DNA of 64,000 bases from contig PTFA01000160.1 of NCBI GenBank assembly GCA_003342895.1, positions 441,388 through 505,387 on the forward strand. The letters run 5' to 3'. The translations under genes and the position numbers were made by a program. The notes below the pieces were generated by a model. That model saw nothing but the letters and a program-made list of their open reading frames with translations, was not told where the DNA came from and ran no database searches. Source of the DNA: Casuarius casuarius. Its lineage: Eukaryota; Chordata; Aves; Casuariiformes; Casuariidae. Shown in pieces: positions 34,701 to 63,889 of the stretch (positions are counted from its first letter, which is position 1; the number at the start of each line of letters is the position of its first letter).

Positions 34701-36308
34701 TTATCTTATTCTGAAAGTCTCTGCGGAGGGTTGGGTTTGTTATCGCTGTCAGTGCTACCCAGAAGAAATGCACAGAGCATAGCTGACGCAAGGACCAGCT
34801 CCGCTTGTCCCTGCAGCCCGTAGGAGGAATGTGTTGGACCCATGCCAGCTGCCTTCTCTCAAGGGCATTTTTCCACCATAACCAGTGGTTCAAGTCAGCC
34901 CTGGATAAGCATGGAGTGGCATTTTAACACTGCCAGAAAGAATAATACCTGCAAGGGAGGATTTTGTCCGTTTGTCAGGGCACTAACTTGAGATAGCTAA
35001 GAGCAGCAGCCCTAACGTAGCCAGGTTAGCTTAATGCAGAACATGGGTCAGAAAGCTGAGCCAGGCTGAAGTAGAATTCAAGACAAATAATAACTATTTT
35101 TTTCTGCCAGGAAAAATAAGCACCTGGGAAACTTTATAGAGAGCTCTTATCTTACCTCCTCAATGTGTTACAAATAGAGACAGGCCTGCGGGTCTCACAC
35201 AACATTCACCTCTAATCTCACACCATTCTTCCAGCATTTACACATTCTGTGGGGAAGGAAGACACCCTAGTTACAGCAGGGCAACACTTCTCACTACTCT
35301 GTCCTCATTTCGCCCATCTGTCGTGCCCCGACTTGCTGGGCTGAAGGCTCCGTGAGCAGTCCCTGGCCGCACAGCTAGAGCCTGTGCTCTGCTGCCTGGT
35401 GGAAACACAGCAAGCAAATGCATGCATCAGGCTTTTGGCACGCAGCGGTACTGCTGAGGAGCTAAGAGGTACCTTGAACGCTGCCACAGAGGGGACTCGA
35501 AATACAGGCCTGCAATCTGTCAGCGTTCAATCTGTTCACCCTGCCTCAGAGGGGACCGTCTGCAGCAGCTCCAGGAAGATCGGCTGTGGCTGGGGCAGCT
35601 TCCTCTCCCTGCCGTTACTCAGAGGGTCGGATGCTCTCCGCCACCACGCTGCCCCCGTAACTGTCTTGCTGTGGGCTGACAGGAATGAGTGGATTCCTCC
35701 TCAAGACACATTCATGCCTTAGATTATCCTGACTGACCAAGCAGTAGTACGGTTTGCACTGCTCGCTAGAGTCCATGTCATCCTTCTTCCTGAACTGGAG
35801 GGAAAGGCTGGATTAATTACTGATTCCTGCAGAGAAAACAACAGGTCCAACAATATCAGATTTTTTTTTAGCTGCTCACAGAGGCAATCACGTGCACTGG
35901 AACAGCCTTAGCTTGTCAATGAATAACTCTCCAGTCAATAAAGCAGTCAGCCAGAAGTACCGCAGGTAACTTGACCTTTTGGAGCAACAGTAACCGTCCC
36001 AGAACAAGCTGTATTGTGTTAAGGCACAGCAGATTTTACCTGAGAAATGTACTGTACAACGCCTTTCCCTGAGCATAACACAGTCAAGACAGTACAGGCA
36101 GCCTGTGTGCTCCTGGCCCCATTCAGTCGCTGTACTGAATGGGTCCAGTGTGCGAGGATCCGCAGCGCCACTTCGTGAGAGGAAAAGCTACCACCCCAGA
36201 GATTTTTTTTTTTTTAAACGGTCCCCTACCCCTCCTTTTAACGTAAAGCACGCAGATGAGCCGGAGCAGCATCACATAGTGTTCCTTCCCACAGCAACGG
36301 GAGCAGCA
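34701..36308. other. Spacer and inferred 3' UTR between convergent PDZD11 and STARD10-like
   Basis: No coding exon was recognised. The part nearest 36308 must include the 3' UTR of the minus-strand START gene, but no clean AATAAA on that strand was found. A homopolymer T run lies near 36201-36213. Confidence 0.4.
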
Positions 36309-39078
36309 TCAGTTCTCCGAGCCACTGTGGTCGCCCCTCTCTTCCTTCACTTCAGACAGGCCGCTCTCATCTATGTTCTCCAGCGAGGCGGCACGCTGCA
36401 GCACCAGCTCTGACAGCGCCAAGGCAGGAAGCTTGTTCTGCTCAGGATACAGCCAGGGTTTCATGCTCACATCGTGCTGCTGCTTCCAGGCAGGATACTT
36501 CACACAGGCCTTGTGCAATTTCTTCAACATCTGATCAGAAATAGGGAAGCAGAGGGGAAAAACAACCATGGAAGCTTAAAAGAGGTCTAGGCACATTTCC
36601 CATCTAGCCACTACTAACACCTGATCTGTTTCTTTTGTGGTGGCTTAAGAAGGGGCTTGGGGCCCAATACAGAAAAGGGCAGGGCAGGTAAACTCCTTTA
36701 TGGGACCATTTTCTGTTTGCCTAGACCCCCTGAAGACACCAGCTGCTTTAGGAAGTGTGAAATTGAAGATTTCCCACACATCAGCTAGGGACTGAAATCC
36801 TCTGGTGTCACAGCAGGACAGAGTGGCAGAGACGCCCTCAAGCACAGCTCTGCCGCTCAGTTCAGGGGCTCCAAAAGCTACTGAGCCTCAGGATCCGGTT
36901 CAGATGGGGCATGAACAGTGGGGATAAGGCAGATCATTGTGCAAATGTGGACCAGAGCTGTGCTATTATTCACTTCCTGCTGGCTTCAGAAGTGAATCAG
37001 TCAGCTGGTGGGACTGGTAAGGCTGACATAACGTAATACCACACGAGACGTTAGCTAAAACGCTCATTTCTAGTGCAGCCCTAGTGCGCAGCCCTGCCAC
37101 AGAGGGAGGCCCATCCTCTGCAGCCCTTTGCTCCAAGCGCAGGGGTGAGGCTTGGCACACGCACGCCGGAAATGCTCTACTCACCCGTGGTGCCAGGTAC
37201 TGGGAAGCTTTATTCACAACCCACTTCGGCAACGACCCTAATATATTGAGGGGAAAAAACAGAAGTTAGTGTGGTAGAAAGTAGCTGTGCTCCTACCAAC
37301 CACCCAGCAGCCCCCACAGCAGGCATTAACATCAGTGCATGCCAAAGAGGGTCTGGAAGGGAAGTGCTGCAGACTTACCTTTTGGATCCACCTGAGCCAG
37401 GTAAGTCAGACTGCAGCTGCTGGGCCCAGTTGAATGCACCAGGTATCCCGTTAAGAGAGATACCGCCCTTACCAGATCCTTGCGTGGAGGATATTTCTGT
37501 GCAGACGCATTAGACAGTCAGATACTACCTTCTGTCTTCCCCGATCTCTCCCTCCCTCAGCTCTAGCACTGAATACACAGGGCAAACAGACTAGGCGAGA
37601 GGCACAGAGGAGGTGCCTCAAGATGAGGGCTCGTAAAGAAGTTACACAGCTACCTGGGTAGGTGCTTGGAAATCCTAATATATCTCAAATGCGGGCAGGA
37701 TCTTGCTGTCTACAGATATCCTGCTGCACTTGTGAGAGGATGGCACTGAGCAAGTGTAGCTCAGCTATAAGTTGTGTCCTATTCAACAGGCCATCCTGAC
37801 TCCTAATCCAGGAGAATTCATGCAGCTGGGGACTAACCAACCCTGGGATGGCATTTTTGCCTTGAACAGGACTGTCCAGTCCCTGTGATCACTGAAACTA
37901 CATGGCCATCCAGCCCAGCCTGCTCTTCACTCACCGGGTGTTTGACAGAGAAGTTGATGATGGTGTGATACCCATCCTGAACCTGCCAGGATCGCAGTGT
38001 CACCACATCCCTGTTTTTTAAAGGCTTCGGGCACCGCCCTGGACAGAGAAGAAAGAAAACCGCTTTTATCTTCCTGAGTAAGACACAGGGTCTGCATGGA
38101 CCTGCAGTCACTCTACAGGCTTCTGCCTTGCCTGAGTGTCCTCCTTTAGTTCACTTATCGCTTCAGTTCACTCCCACTGTATCCTACAAGCAGCACCTCT
38201 CCCACCCCTCACCAGCCCAGCTGGGGCTGGGTCCTGTAGCAGAGGTCCCAAGGGGTGTCCTGGACCCCAAGTGTCTTTCTCCTGCCAGGAAGCCCGGCCA
38301 GGACGGGCCTCTGTTTAGGAGGAGACAAGATCCTGGCTGAAGAGGGTCAGTCCCGTCTCCTGCTGCCCTCGGCCAGCCAAGGCAGCCCCCCGGCCCCCAC
38401 TCACAGGCGTAGTAGCCCACGTCGGCGTTGGCGGCCACCTGGGCGATGTCATGCGTGTCGATGACGTTGGTGTCCCACTTCCGGCGGTACTCGACGTCGT
38501 GCAGCACGTCGTACACCGTCTCCGCCGGCACATCCGGGATGTCGATGCGGCACTGCGGGCGGGAGCGCGAAGGATCGGGACGCGCTCTCCCGCCCCGGGG
38601 AAGGGGCACCTCCGTCAGGGAAGCGGATCAGCCAAGCAGAAAAGCCCCCTCGCGCCCCCGGCACGCTCCAGGCTCCGGTTCCCGAAATACCGCGCAACCG
38701 AGGAGGAGGAAGAGGCTCACCGAGGGCGCGGAGGGGGGATCCCGTCACGCCACTCATCCCGGGGAGCGAGGAAGAAGCAGAGCAAGAGAAGCAGAGCCAC
38801 CAGCCCCGCCGCCTGCCCCCGGGGCGAGGGGGGAAGCCGCTCGGCCGCCGCCCCGGTGTCGCCCGCCCCGGGGGAAGCGGCCCCCGGCCCCGAGGCGCCT
38901 CGACGGCGCGGCGCCGCCGCCCCACCTTGAGCCGGTGCACGTCGGAGCCCGGCGGCGGCGCCTGGATGCAGACGGCGAGGCCGTCGCGGCCGTAGCAGCT
39001 CTGCCAGCCGCCGTCGCCCTCGCACTGCTGCCGGAAGGCGCGGAAGGCGGCGGCGTCGGGCACCCGCGCCGGCTCCAT
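36309..39078 (-). CDS. STARD10-like START-domain lipid-transfer protein, complete (about 265 aa)
   Basis: Six coding exons: 38926-39078, 38405-38552, 37935-38038, 37379-37496, 37185-37237 and 36309-36530 (stop TGA). All phases join. The protein is one START domain: VPAETVYDVLHDVEYRRKWD, NADVGYYA, RCPKPLKNRDVVTLRSW, KYPPRKDLVRAVS, LTYLAQVDPKGSLPKWVVNK and ASQYLAPR are seen in order. STARD10 shows the same order and carries phosphatidylcholine and phosphatidylethanolamine. The acidic tail has ALALSELVLQRAASLENIDE, nearly the STARD10 tail. It is shorter than human STARD10 (291 aa), mainly at the ends. STARD10 itself sits next to RAB6A and ARRB1 on human 11q13, so this copy beside RAB41 and ARR3 is probably its ohnolog rather than STARD10. 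No such gene is known to me at human Xq13. Exon 1 is very GC-rich (Kozak CGCATGG). Confidence 0.9.
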
Positions 39079-40100
39079 GCGGGGCCGCCCTCTGCCTGCC
39101 GCCGCCGCCCTGCGCGCTCTGCGTAGGCGGCCCGGCCCTGCCCACGCCCCCGCCTCCGCCTCCGCGCAGCGCCCGTCGTGAATACCGCCCCCCGTAACAG
39201 GTGCGCGGACGCCCGGGCTCCGCCTCCGCCCTCGCAGCCGCCAGTCAGCGAGCGAGCCCGGGCAGGTAGGGGCGTCGCCGCCCGCGGATTGGCCGCCGTG
39301 GGTCGGGCGGGCTTCAACGGATTGGATACGCCGGAAACGGCGGCCGCGCTCTGATTGGTGGGTTTCAAAAACTAGAGGGGCGCAACGGTCTCGCGGCAGC
39401 CTCGTTGGCACCTCGCATTGGCCAGGGCGGGGGGAACGCCGTGCGCGCCACGTGGGCGCAGCGGCTCCGGCAGTTGCCGGCGGGCGGGGCCGGAAGTGAC
39501 GTTGCGGGGAGCCCCGCCCCGGCCGCGAGACCTGCGGTCCGGCGCTCCCGGCGGAGCAGCGCGCTCGGGGGCGGTGCGGGGCGTCTCCGCCGCGGCGCCG
39601 GGGACCTGCGAGCCGGGGCTCCCCAAGACAGGCTCTCAGCCCCGGTCGCTGCCTGGCTCCCGGTGCTCGGCGGCTGACTCCTCGGGGCCCGGGCTGCTGC
39701 TTTTGCGAAGGTCGCCCTGCTTTCCAGTTCAAAATCAAGATTAATTAAACTTGCAAAATGCTCCAAATCCAAGTCACAAAAATGCCTGTGCTCGAGCTTC
39801 GCTGGATAATTCATAAAAAACGAAGAAATAGAGCAGCACCCCTACTTGCACTAGAGCTGAGGTTAGACACAGAATTGCTGGAGCAGCGCTCAGTGAACAC
39901 CTCACTGATCACACTAAGTGAAGCGACCCACACTCCCCAGCCCCACAGGCCTTCCCTTCTAAACTCTTTCACTGCCAGAGCAATGCTTAAATCTGATAAA
40001 TGCATTCTTTTTCTATAAATACACAACATGGGACAGAGGCTTCTTAAATACAAGTAAGCAAAGGCAGCACAAGCTTCCTCTTCCGAAGGAGGACAGAGAA
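39079..40100. promoter_or_regulatory. CpG-island promoter region of the STARD10-like gene
   Basis: The region upstream of the START gene is strongly GC-rich to about 39680, then AT-rich. It holds four ATTGG (reverse CCAAT) boxes at 39288, 39321, 39354 and 39417, three of them exactly 33 bp apart, and TTCAAA at 39364-39369. GC boxes occur near 39425 and 39484. The long plus-strand open frames here reflect GC content and show no family similarity. Confidence 0.55.
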
Positions 40101-40117
40101 GGCGTTGGTGAAATAAC

Positions 40118-40123
40118 TTTATT
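40118..40123 (-). terminator. RAB41: RAB gene poly(A) signal (AATAAA on minus strand)
   Basis: TTTATT on the plus strand gives AATAAA on the minus strand about 2.4 kb after the RAB stop codon. It is the first good hexamer before the next promoter, so 40100-42531 is the inferred 3' UTR. Two closer A-rich stretches on the opposite strand are not in the right orientation. Confidence 0.5.
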
Positions 40124-42208
40124 TAGTGTGATACATGGCTGTGGTCAGACAGTCCATATTCATATTAATAGTCACACTTACTTGGCTAACAGCTAGGAGA
40201 CAGCGGGGCCAGAGACACACACTCAATATTATACACATCCATAGAGAAGACAGTGGGAAGTGAACTATTTCGTTTCACTAGTTACCCCCCCCATGACTTA
40301 AGGTCTCCCCTCCCCCCCACTTCCCTCCCACCAAAGTCCAGCGACTCCGAACAACACGACAGCAGTGGCAGGGCACATCTGCCTGTGAGAAGGGGACAGC
40401 AAAACCTGTTCTACGGCAGACACGGACACACTGACAGAACATCAGCAATTCCCACACAACAGGGAGTATGTACAGAGGAGGGGACTGAACTTCCCACCGC
40501 TGTGAGGTTCAGAGGGCTCCAACTACGCCAACTATCCGGGGCGAGAACGGGGGACACTCCAGAGTGAAATGGGAAACATCCCAGCTTCCTCCTGCAGGCC
40601 AGCTCACATGGAGAGGAAGGGACAAGGCTCTCGGGAACAAGAGGTAAGTCACCTGCAGCTAAGTAACTTACAGCAAATAAGTCACCGCGGCGGGAGAGCA
40701 GCTCTGGCACCACGTGAGCGGGATGCTCCTCCAGCAAGGACCGCCAGCCGCCAGGTCACTACAAGAGCGACGGTTCCTTCCCTGCTCTGCAAGCTCTGCA
40801 GGCTTCAAAGTGCACACACCGACGTCAGTGACCGACAAGGCCTCCTGCTAGGGGAATGTCATTAACCTACCAAACGCTGTTGCCCCTGTTTGCACCCTTC
40901 ACACTGCGCTGCCCCTTCTCATCCCACCAGTATTCCCCTGCCAGCATGACACAGGCCAGGTGATCGATCAGAAGAGCAGTGAACAGCTTAGAACCATCTT
41001 ACCTATTTTTTTCTCCTGTCAATGGACAAACCTATTGACTTCTGGTTGGGAAAGATGGACAAGACCTCCACTACAGTTTCTGAAGAGCTCTGCTAAAGTA
41101 GTTAGAAACAAGGGGTGTAGAGCAGGGGAAAGATGAAAGTATTCCTGAAACTTAAGAGGTTGAGAAATGACTACAAAAGTCACTTCGACAGTGTACATTC
41201 CTCTACCCCCAGGTCTGATAATAAACCCATGTTACTACTCATCTCAGTTTTGGCAATGTTACAGTTTTAACACTATTCCAAAAGTGAAACAGCTACTACG
41301 CATTCCCCCCCAGTCTACTACCAGAAGCAAGTAGCTATGATGTAGTATATGATTTCATTAAGCAGCGACCTAGATAGGAAAGTAAAACAGCTGTCACTGA
41401 CATTCAATCTGCTGTAGCTCTCCTGCTTCATGTGAAGAAATTCCCAGCCTATGTGAAGAGGAACAGGAGAAGACAGACCAGGAAAGGAACCTGAACAGCA
41501 CCAATGATGCCCAGGGCAGATATTGCCACTGTAGTGAGGAATTCCAGGGGACTGTTTGCCTTTGCTATCAACAGAAAGGACTCAGGTCCCCACAAACCGC
41601 CCCAAGGATCTCTTCCCACTCAACCTCATGCTGCAAAGCCTCCGCACCCTCTTCTTTCCCCATACCTGACAGCCAACATTCACCAAGCACCAACAGCCTC
41701 AGGGAAGATGGGAAGAAATTCCAACTGAAGAGAGCAATCTGTGCGATGTCTCTGCCACAGGAATGGGAGCAACAAGGCCCAAGCTATCAGAGTTGGGGGG
41801 TTTCCAGTGTTTTGTGTCACACGAGGGGCTGAGTGTAGGGCAAACCTTAGAAGTGAGGAGCAAGAGTTAGCCAAGACCATCCACAGAGAGGAGAAACTGA
41901 GCAGCTAGTATTGTGTGTGCCCTGCAGGAAGCAAAGCCTAGAAATAGATCACCTGCACTGTCAAAAAAAAGGCAAGGCCAAGTCAAACTGTGACTAGTTT
42001 AAAAGGAGTAGCCTTTAAAAAGAGGAAGTAGGGATGTAGGACAGAAAGACATTGCTGGAGTGGACAGGGAAGTAGTTAAGATGCAAGGCAATGAGGAAGG
42101 GGGAAAGCCCACCCCCAAACTTTGCTTTTGTTTTCCCTAACTTGGTGGCTTTTTCATTGCATTCACAAAAAGATATATCTGAGCAGAGAGGCTCAAAGTG
42201 GGGAGAGG

Positions 42209-42274
42209 GAAGAGAGAGAGAGAGAGAGAGAGAGAGACAAACAGAGAAAGAGAGAGAAAGAGAGAGAGAGAGAG
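42209..42274. repeat. (GA)n microsatellite in the RAB 3' UTR
   Basis: About 65 bp of AG dinucleotide repeats with a few interruptions. In the transcript it reads as a CU-rich tract. Confidence 0.95.
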
Positions 42275-42531
42275 TGTAAAGGGCACTACAGTGCCAAAGT
42301 GCAACAACATAAAAAAATAAAAATAAAAGACAGGACACTCATTCTGCACTCAGGGCTCATACCATGCAGTAAGAGGGGCGGCCGGGGCTGCTCCCCACCA
42401 GTAAACAGGGAGTTCACTTGCTTAGTAGATTGGTTTTTCAGCCCACGAAGTAGGTTTGCCTAGCCAATGAGCAGTGATGTTCTTCAGTGAGACTGGCCGG
42501 TTGGGGAATGTGCTGCTACACGATGGGCCTG

Positions 42532-59700
<17,169 letters not shown>

Positions 59701-59900
59701 GGCGGAGCGGGGAGGCCGAGCCGGAGCCGTGACTGAGGAGCAGGAGACACCGCCGCGCGCACCGGCACCCGCCGACCGCCCCACCCGCCGCCGCGCGCGC
59801 GTCACTTCCGCCGCCCGCCTTCCGCCGAGCGAGTGACGCCACGGCGCCGCCGGTGACGTCACGGCGGCGCCCGCGCTGCGCCCGTGTCGTCATCGCAGCA
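59701..59900 (-). promoter_or_regulatory. RAB41: RAB gene promoter with consensus CRE and ETS-type sites
   Basis: GC-rich sequence upstream of the ATG contains a perfect palindromic CRE, TGACGTCA, at 59854-59861, a half-site GTGACGCC near 59833, and CACTTCCGCC near 59803, an ETS/GABP-type motif on the plus strand. TATA is absent, as usual for housekeeping CpG-island promoters. Factor binding is inferred. Confidence 0.55.
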
Positions 59901-60009
59901 CAACGGCGGCGGGTTTCGCTGCCCGCGGAGGGCGCCGCGCCCTGCCAGGCCCCGCGGCCTGGGGCCGTGGTGACGCGGGGGGGACACGAAGCGGGTCGTT
60001 TCGCGGAGA

Positions 60010-60015
60010 TTTATT
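60010..60015 (-). terminator. ARR3: ARR3 poly(A) signal (AATAAA on minus strand)
   Basis: TTTATT on the plus strand, giving AATAAA about 840 bp past the ARR3 stop and about 310 bp upstream of the RAB start codon. Sequence 60016-60854 is the inferred 3' UTR. Confidence 0.5.
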
Positions 60016-60854
60016 TATAAAGGTGCCACAGGCGGGGGACGCGGGGGGGCAGCCCGGCCCGCCTCGCCCCGGGCCTCCCCGCGCCTCCCTTTGCCGGGGG
60101 AGCGGAGCGGAGCGGGCCCGGCTGCTTGGGCCACGCGCGAGGCCACCTAGGACCCCGCTGGCCTCGTTTTTCTATTGTAAAAAAGTAGAAGAGAGAGAAA
60201 CTTTCCTCTGTCTGACACTGTCTTCCAAAATACAGAGGGGGGGAGTGACTGCCCCCTTGGGAGACGACTGCCTGGGGGTGCAGGAGCAGCACACGTGCAC
60301 CCTCCCAGCGACGCGACAGCTCTGCTTCACCTTGCCTTACCAGCAAAGCTCGTGCACAGGAGCTGGGGAAGTCAGGCGGGCTCTCCGTGAGACCCCAGAG
60401 AACGCCTCACATGAGCCGGGTGTTGTCCCTTCCCTTCACAAATCCTATCTCACACTTGGCCTGGGCAAAAGGGGGAGCGGTGAGATGAGACCCACAGGGA
60501 GGTAAAACTGTCTCATCCCCACCTCTGAGTGAACGTTGCATCTGTGGATGCAAAGAAGTAGAAACGCCTGGGGTTTCTGTTCTACAGGGAACCGCGGTTT
60601 CACATGCCATAATATCATGAGTAAATACATCAGCTGGTTTTGCCGCTGCACTCAGGACTTGGAGTCAGCGCAAGGAGTGGTGTGTGAGGGGGAGGAGGAT
60701 ACACCTACAGGGATATATTACAGCACGGGTACAGGATGGAGGTTTGCTGGAATACTTGCACTGCGCTAGCTATACTGGGGAATGCGCTACGCAAATCTGC
60801 GTCCCAAATTCTGGTGCATGGGACCACTCGCTACCAAGCTAGCCAGGCAGCAGG

Positions 60855-63800
60855 TTAGCTCTCTTCTTTGTCAGCTTCCTCCTTCTCGTCTTCATCATCC
60901 TTTTCCCCCTTGAGTTTCTGGCGAGCGAATTCCTCAATCACAATGTCCTCCTCGCTGGAAAGGAGAGCGCAGCGCAGTGAGGTCTGGGGACCAGGCCTGG
61001 GTGCACATCCCACCGCCCAAGCCAGCCAGGCCCCCGGGAGCCAGAGAAAAGGGCAAAACCCCTGCGTGCACCCCAAAACACCTGCTCCCACTCGGGACAG
61101 TGCGTGCATCCCGGAGGCGCCCGGCACGCGGACACGTAGCAGGGAGCAATGCGGTATAGACACATTTCTGCTCCCTGCAAGGGCTGCGAGCAGCAGGTAA
61201 AGCCAGAGCAGCCGGAGACACTTGCTGACCAGAATACACAAAATCGAGGATTGATGGCGCTGGGAAGCTCTTGGCACTCGGCTGGCTGCTGTGCGGGTGT
61301 GAGCGGAGATGGGGGAGAGCCTGCAACTTCGGGCATTTAACACAGTGCTTTGCATTGTCAAGGGGAGAAAAGGGAAGGAAAAAAATAAAATGGAGATTAG
61401 TTACCTCCTTGCAAAAGGGAGGACATCAAGGGAGAGCCACAAAGTGAAAGTGGGAGAAGAAAACAGAAGAAAAGAGTCAGCAAAACAGATTCCAAAAGGC
61501 TGCGAATGTGAAACGACTTGGCAAATTCTGCGGGGAGCGACGGTGGGGACCGGCCAAGAGGTTTAACTGTCGGGAAGCTGAAATATCCTCCCGGAGCTGG
61601 GGAAGTGGGTCTGGTGCGAAAGCCCTGGAGTCGCAGAGCGAGTTTCCAGACTCCAAGTACCAGTGCTCGTGCCCCCGTACAGGGTGTGACCAGCCACAAA
61701 AGCCGTGTTTTGGGGCTTTGCAGCCAGGGGATGAACGCAAGGCTGCTCGGAGGCCGCGGCCACTGCCAGGAACGGCTTTGGCACGCGGCGGTGCCCGGAG
61801 GGAGGCAGCCCCAGCCTTGCGTTTTGGCTGCAATAAGCCTGTGTCACGAGAGAGGAGGAACGTGACAGCGGCGAGCATGCCGAGGGCGCGGGCTGCGCCC
61901 CGCCGGCAGGCTTAGCCCGGGCGGTCCCGGGGGCCGGCGCTTAGCTCCGCGGCTGCTGGCTGCACGGGCTCTGCTGGCGCGCTCTCGCTCGGAGAGGCCT
62001 GGAGCTGTGCGAGGCACCGTTTGCTGCCCACTAAATTCTCCTGCCTGCGCTAGCTCATGCTGCCTGCAACGTCGCGGCAATGTTGTGCGGCTTGTTTCAA
62101 CACGGGGCACAAGATTTTGAGGTCTGGGTGTTTTGATCCAAGGACAGCACCATAATTCCAAGCGGGAATGGGGCATCATGTCCGTCTGTGATGGGTCCGT
62201 ATAGTTTATTTGTTAGAGAAAATGCTAGTTTTATAGCATAAGAAATTTTTTCCTTACCTTGGCTTATCTGTAGTCCATTTATAAGCACATCGCAGGGAGG
62301 CAAGGATTGAGAGAGACACACATGGGTTAATACAGAAATGACATTTCAACAAGCATCTCCTTCCTTCTCAGATGTTTCTTCTGGAAAGACAGTTCCCCCG
62401 CATGAGGCTTTCTGAGGTTTTGGCCGTCGCAGGATGGCCTTTGGAGCAGTAACGCGATAACACAGTCGTGTGATCGTTTTCTGCGCACCTCCCCTCCCCT
62501 TTGGGACTGTCCCCTGCCACCGGCCTGAGCAGGTCCCCCCTGAGCAGGGCTTGCCCCATGCCCCCTCGTGTTCCTGCAGCGTCGCTCACCCTCCACGGGC
62601 TTCGGGTGCATCAGGATGACCGGCAGCTCCACGCCGACGTCGCTGGAAGGAAAAGCGCTTCGATCAGCGAATCGGCCCGGGGTGGCACCAAGCCCCGCGC
62701 AGCCGCACGCTGCAGCCACCCGCGTCGTCCCCAGCCGCAATAGCAGCGTCGGTGCTGCCGCGTCCCCCCGCGCAGCTCCGTGGAGGGCTCCCCCCGGCTC
62801 CCTTACCTCGAGGTGAGGTCCCCCAGGATGCTGCGCAGCGGAAGGAAAGGCAGAGGATTAGTGGAGGGAGAGCAAAGCCGGCGCGCGGGGAGCGCTGGGG
62901 ATGCTCCTCGAGGCAGCGGCTGCCCACCCAGCCCTGCCATCCCGGGGAGATGGGTCTGGCGGAGCGTGTCGCTGTGTCAAGGGACCCCGCGGTGGGTCCC
63001 GCAGGCAGAGACCGCCTTGAGGGCTGGGGCTGGCATCCCCCGCGCGGGACCCGACACTGGGTGCTCTGGGGTGCTGGACTGCCACGGCCGATGCATTTCT
63101 GCCAGCCCCTCTTTGCCGCTCCCCAGTGCCAGGGAAGGCTAGAAGCACTTTATAATAAAGCAGAAGATGCTTTATAATATGTTAGATGGTGCTTTTTAAT
63201 GTGGGCGAAGGGCAGGGGATGTGGGGACACGCGGTGGGGAGGGAATCGCCATGCACAGCATGGGCAGCAGAGCGTCCCTGGCAGGAGCCGCTCCACGGTC
63301 CCATCCCTCCGGCATCCGCCCGCCCTGGGGCTGCCCGAGCGCCGCAGGCTCCGCGTTGGGAGCTCCTCACCCTCCTCGGGACACCACCAGGTTGACCTTC
63401 ACTTTGTAAGACACCAGGATCCCCAGCACCTCCTTGTCCATGCCGGGCCTCAGGCTAGGAGGAAAGGGGGAGCGGAGCCGTGAGAGGTTGCATCTCTCCC
63501 CCAAGATGGATAAGTGGGTCTGTGTCCACGCCACAAACCCCTCGGCTTTTTCAGAGGCATGGGGTCACCTCAGGCATGGGGACAGCGGGCAGAGGAGACG
63601 CACGGGATCCTTGCTGGGAGTGAAAGGGGAAAACCCCCAGAACAGCGGGAAACGGCAGGGAAGGGGAAGGGCTGGGGCTGGCCTCACGCTGGCGATGCTG
63701 GGGCCAAGCCGTGGGGCAAGGGAGGGTGCCGGGAGCCCTCCCCGCTCTTACATGGTGGTGGAGGCCAGGTTGGTGTCCTCGTGCTTGAGCTTGCCGTCGA

Positions 63801-63889
63801 GAGCCAGGCCTCGCTTCTCGCGGTTCGCCGAGAGCAGGGGCGTCACGGAGTAGGTTTTGGAGAAGGTGGAGTTGGCCGCCACGTTCTCG
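60855..63889 (-). CDS. ARR3: ARR3 cone arrestin, 3' six coding exons only (5' end outside window)
   Basis: Exons: 63752-63889, 63371-63454, 62807-62830, 62590-62642, 62258-62267 (10 nt) and 60855-60954 (stop TAA). About 135 codons are seen. Recognisable blocks are [74 protein letters not shown] and the tail [16 protein letters not shown] followed by acidic residues. These are the C-domain beta strands and regulatory C-tail of an arrestin, which binds phosphorylated activated cone opsins and quenches phototransduction. DIVIEEF and the neighbours favour ARR3 over beta-arrestins, though [11 protein letters not shown] resembles the beta-arrestin tail. The gene is close upstream of the RAB gene on the same strand. 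Confidence 0.93.
62258..62267 (-). other. ARR3: 10-nt ARR3 micro-exon
   Basis: The sequence ATAAGCCAAG sits between acceptor CTACAG and donor GTAAGG. It joins the preceding G and following C to encode Asp-Lys-Pro-Ser and restores the frame into [10 protein letters not shown] 10-bp penultimate exon is known from the human rod arrestin gene (SAG), which supports the call. Confidence 0.88.

Noticed and set aside
38449..39738. 429-codon open frame on the minus strand
   Set aside because: It reads through exon 1 of the START gene, its intron and the CpG island. Stops are rare because of GC content; splice sites and family match define the real exons.
39405..39744. Plus-strand open frames in the CpG island as a novel protein
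   Set aside because: Low-complexity Arg/Ala/Gly composition and no homology. A non-coding divergent transcript is possible, but a protein is not supported.
42091..42463. Arg-Glu repeat open frames on the plus strand
   Set aside because: These are translations of the (GA)n microsatellite in the RAB 3' UTR.
60868..61361. Open frames of 110-168 codons around the last ARR3 exon
   Set aside because: They extend from the 33-codon terminal exon into its upstream intron, or are antisense; only 60855-60954 matches arrestin.
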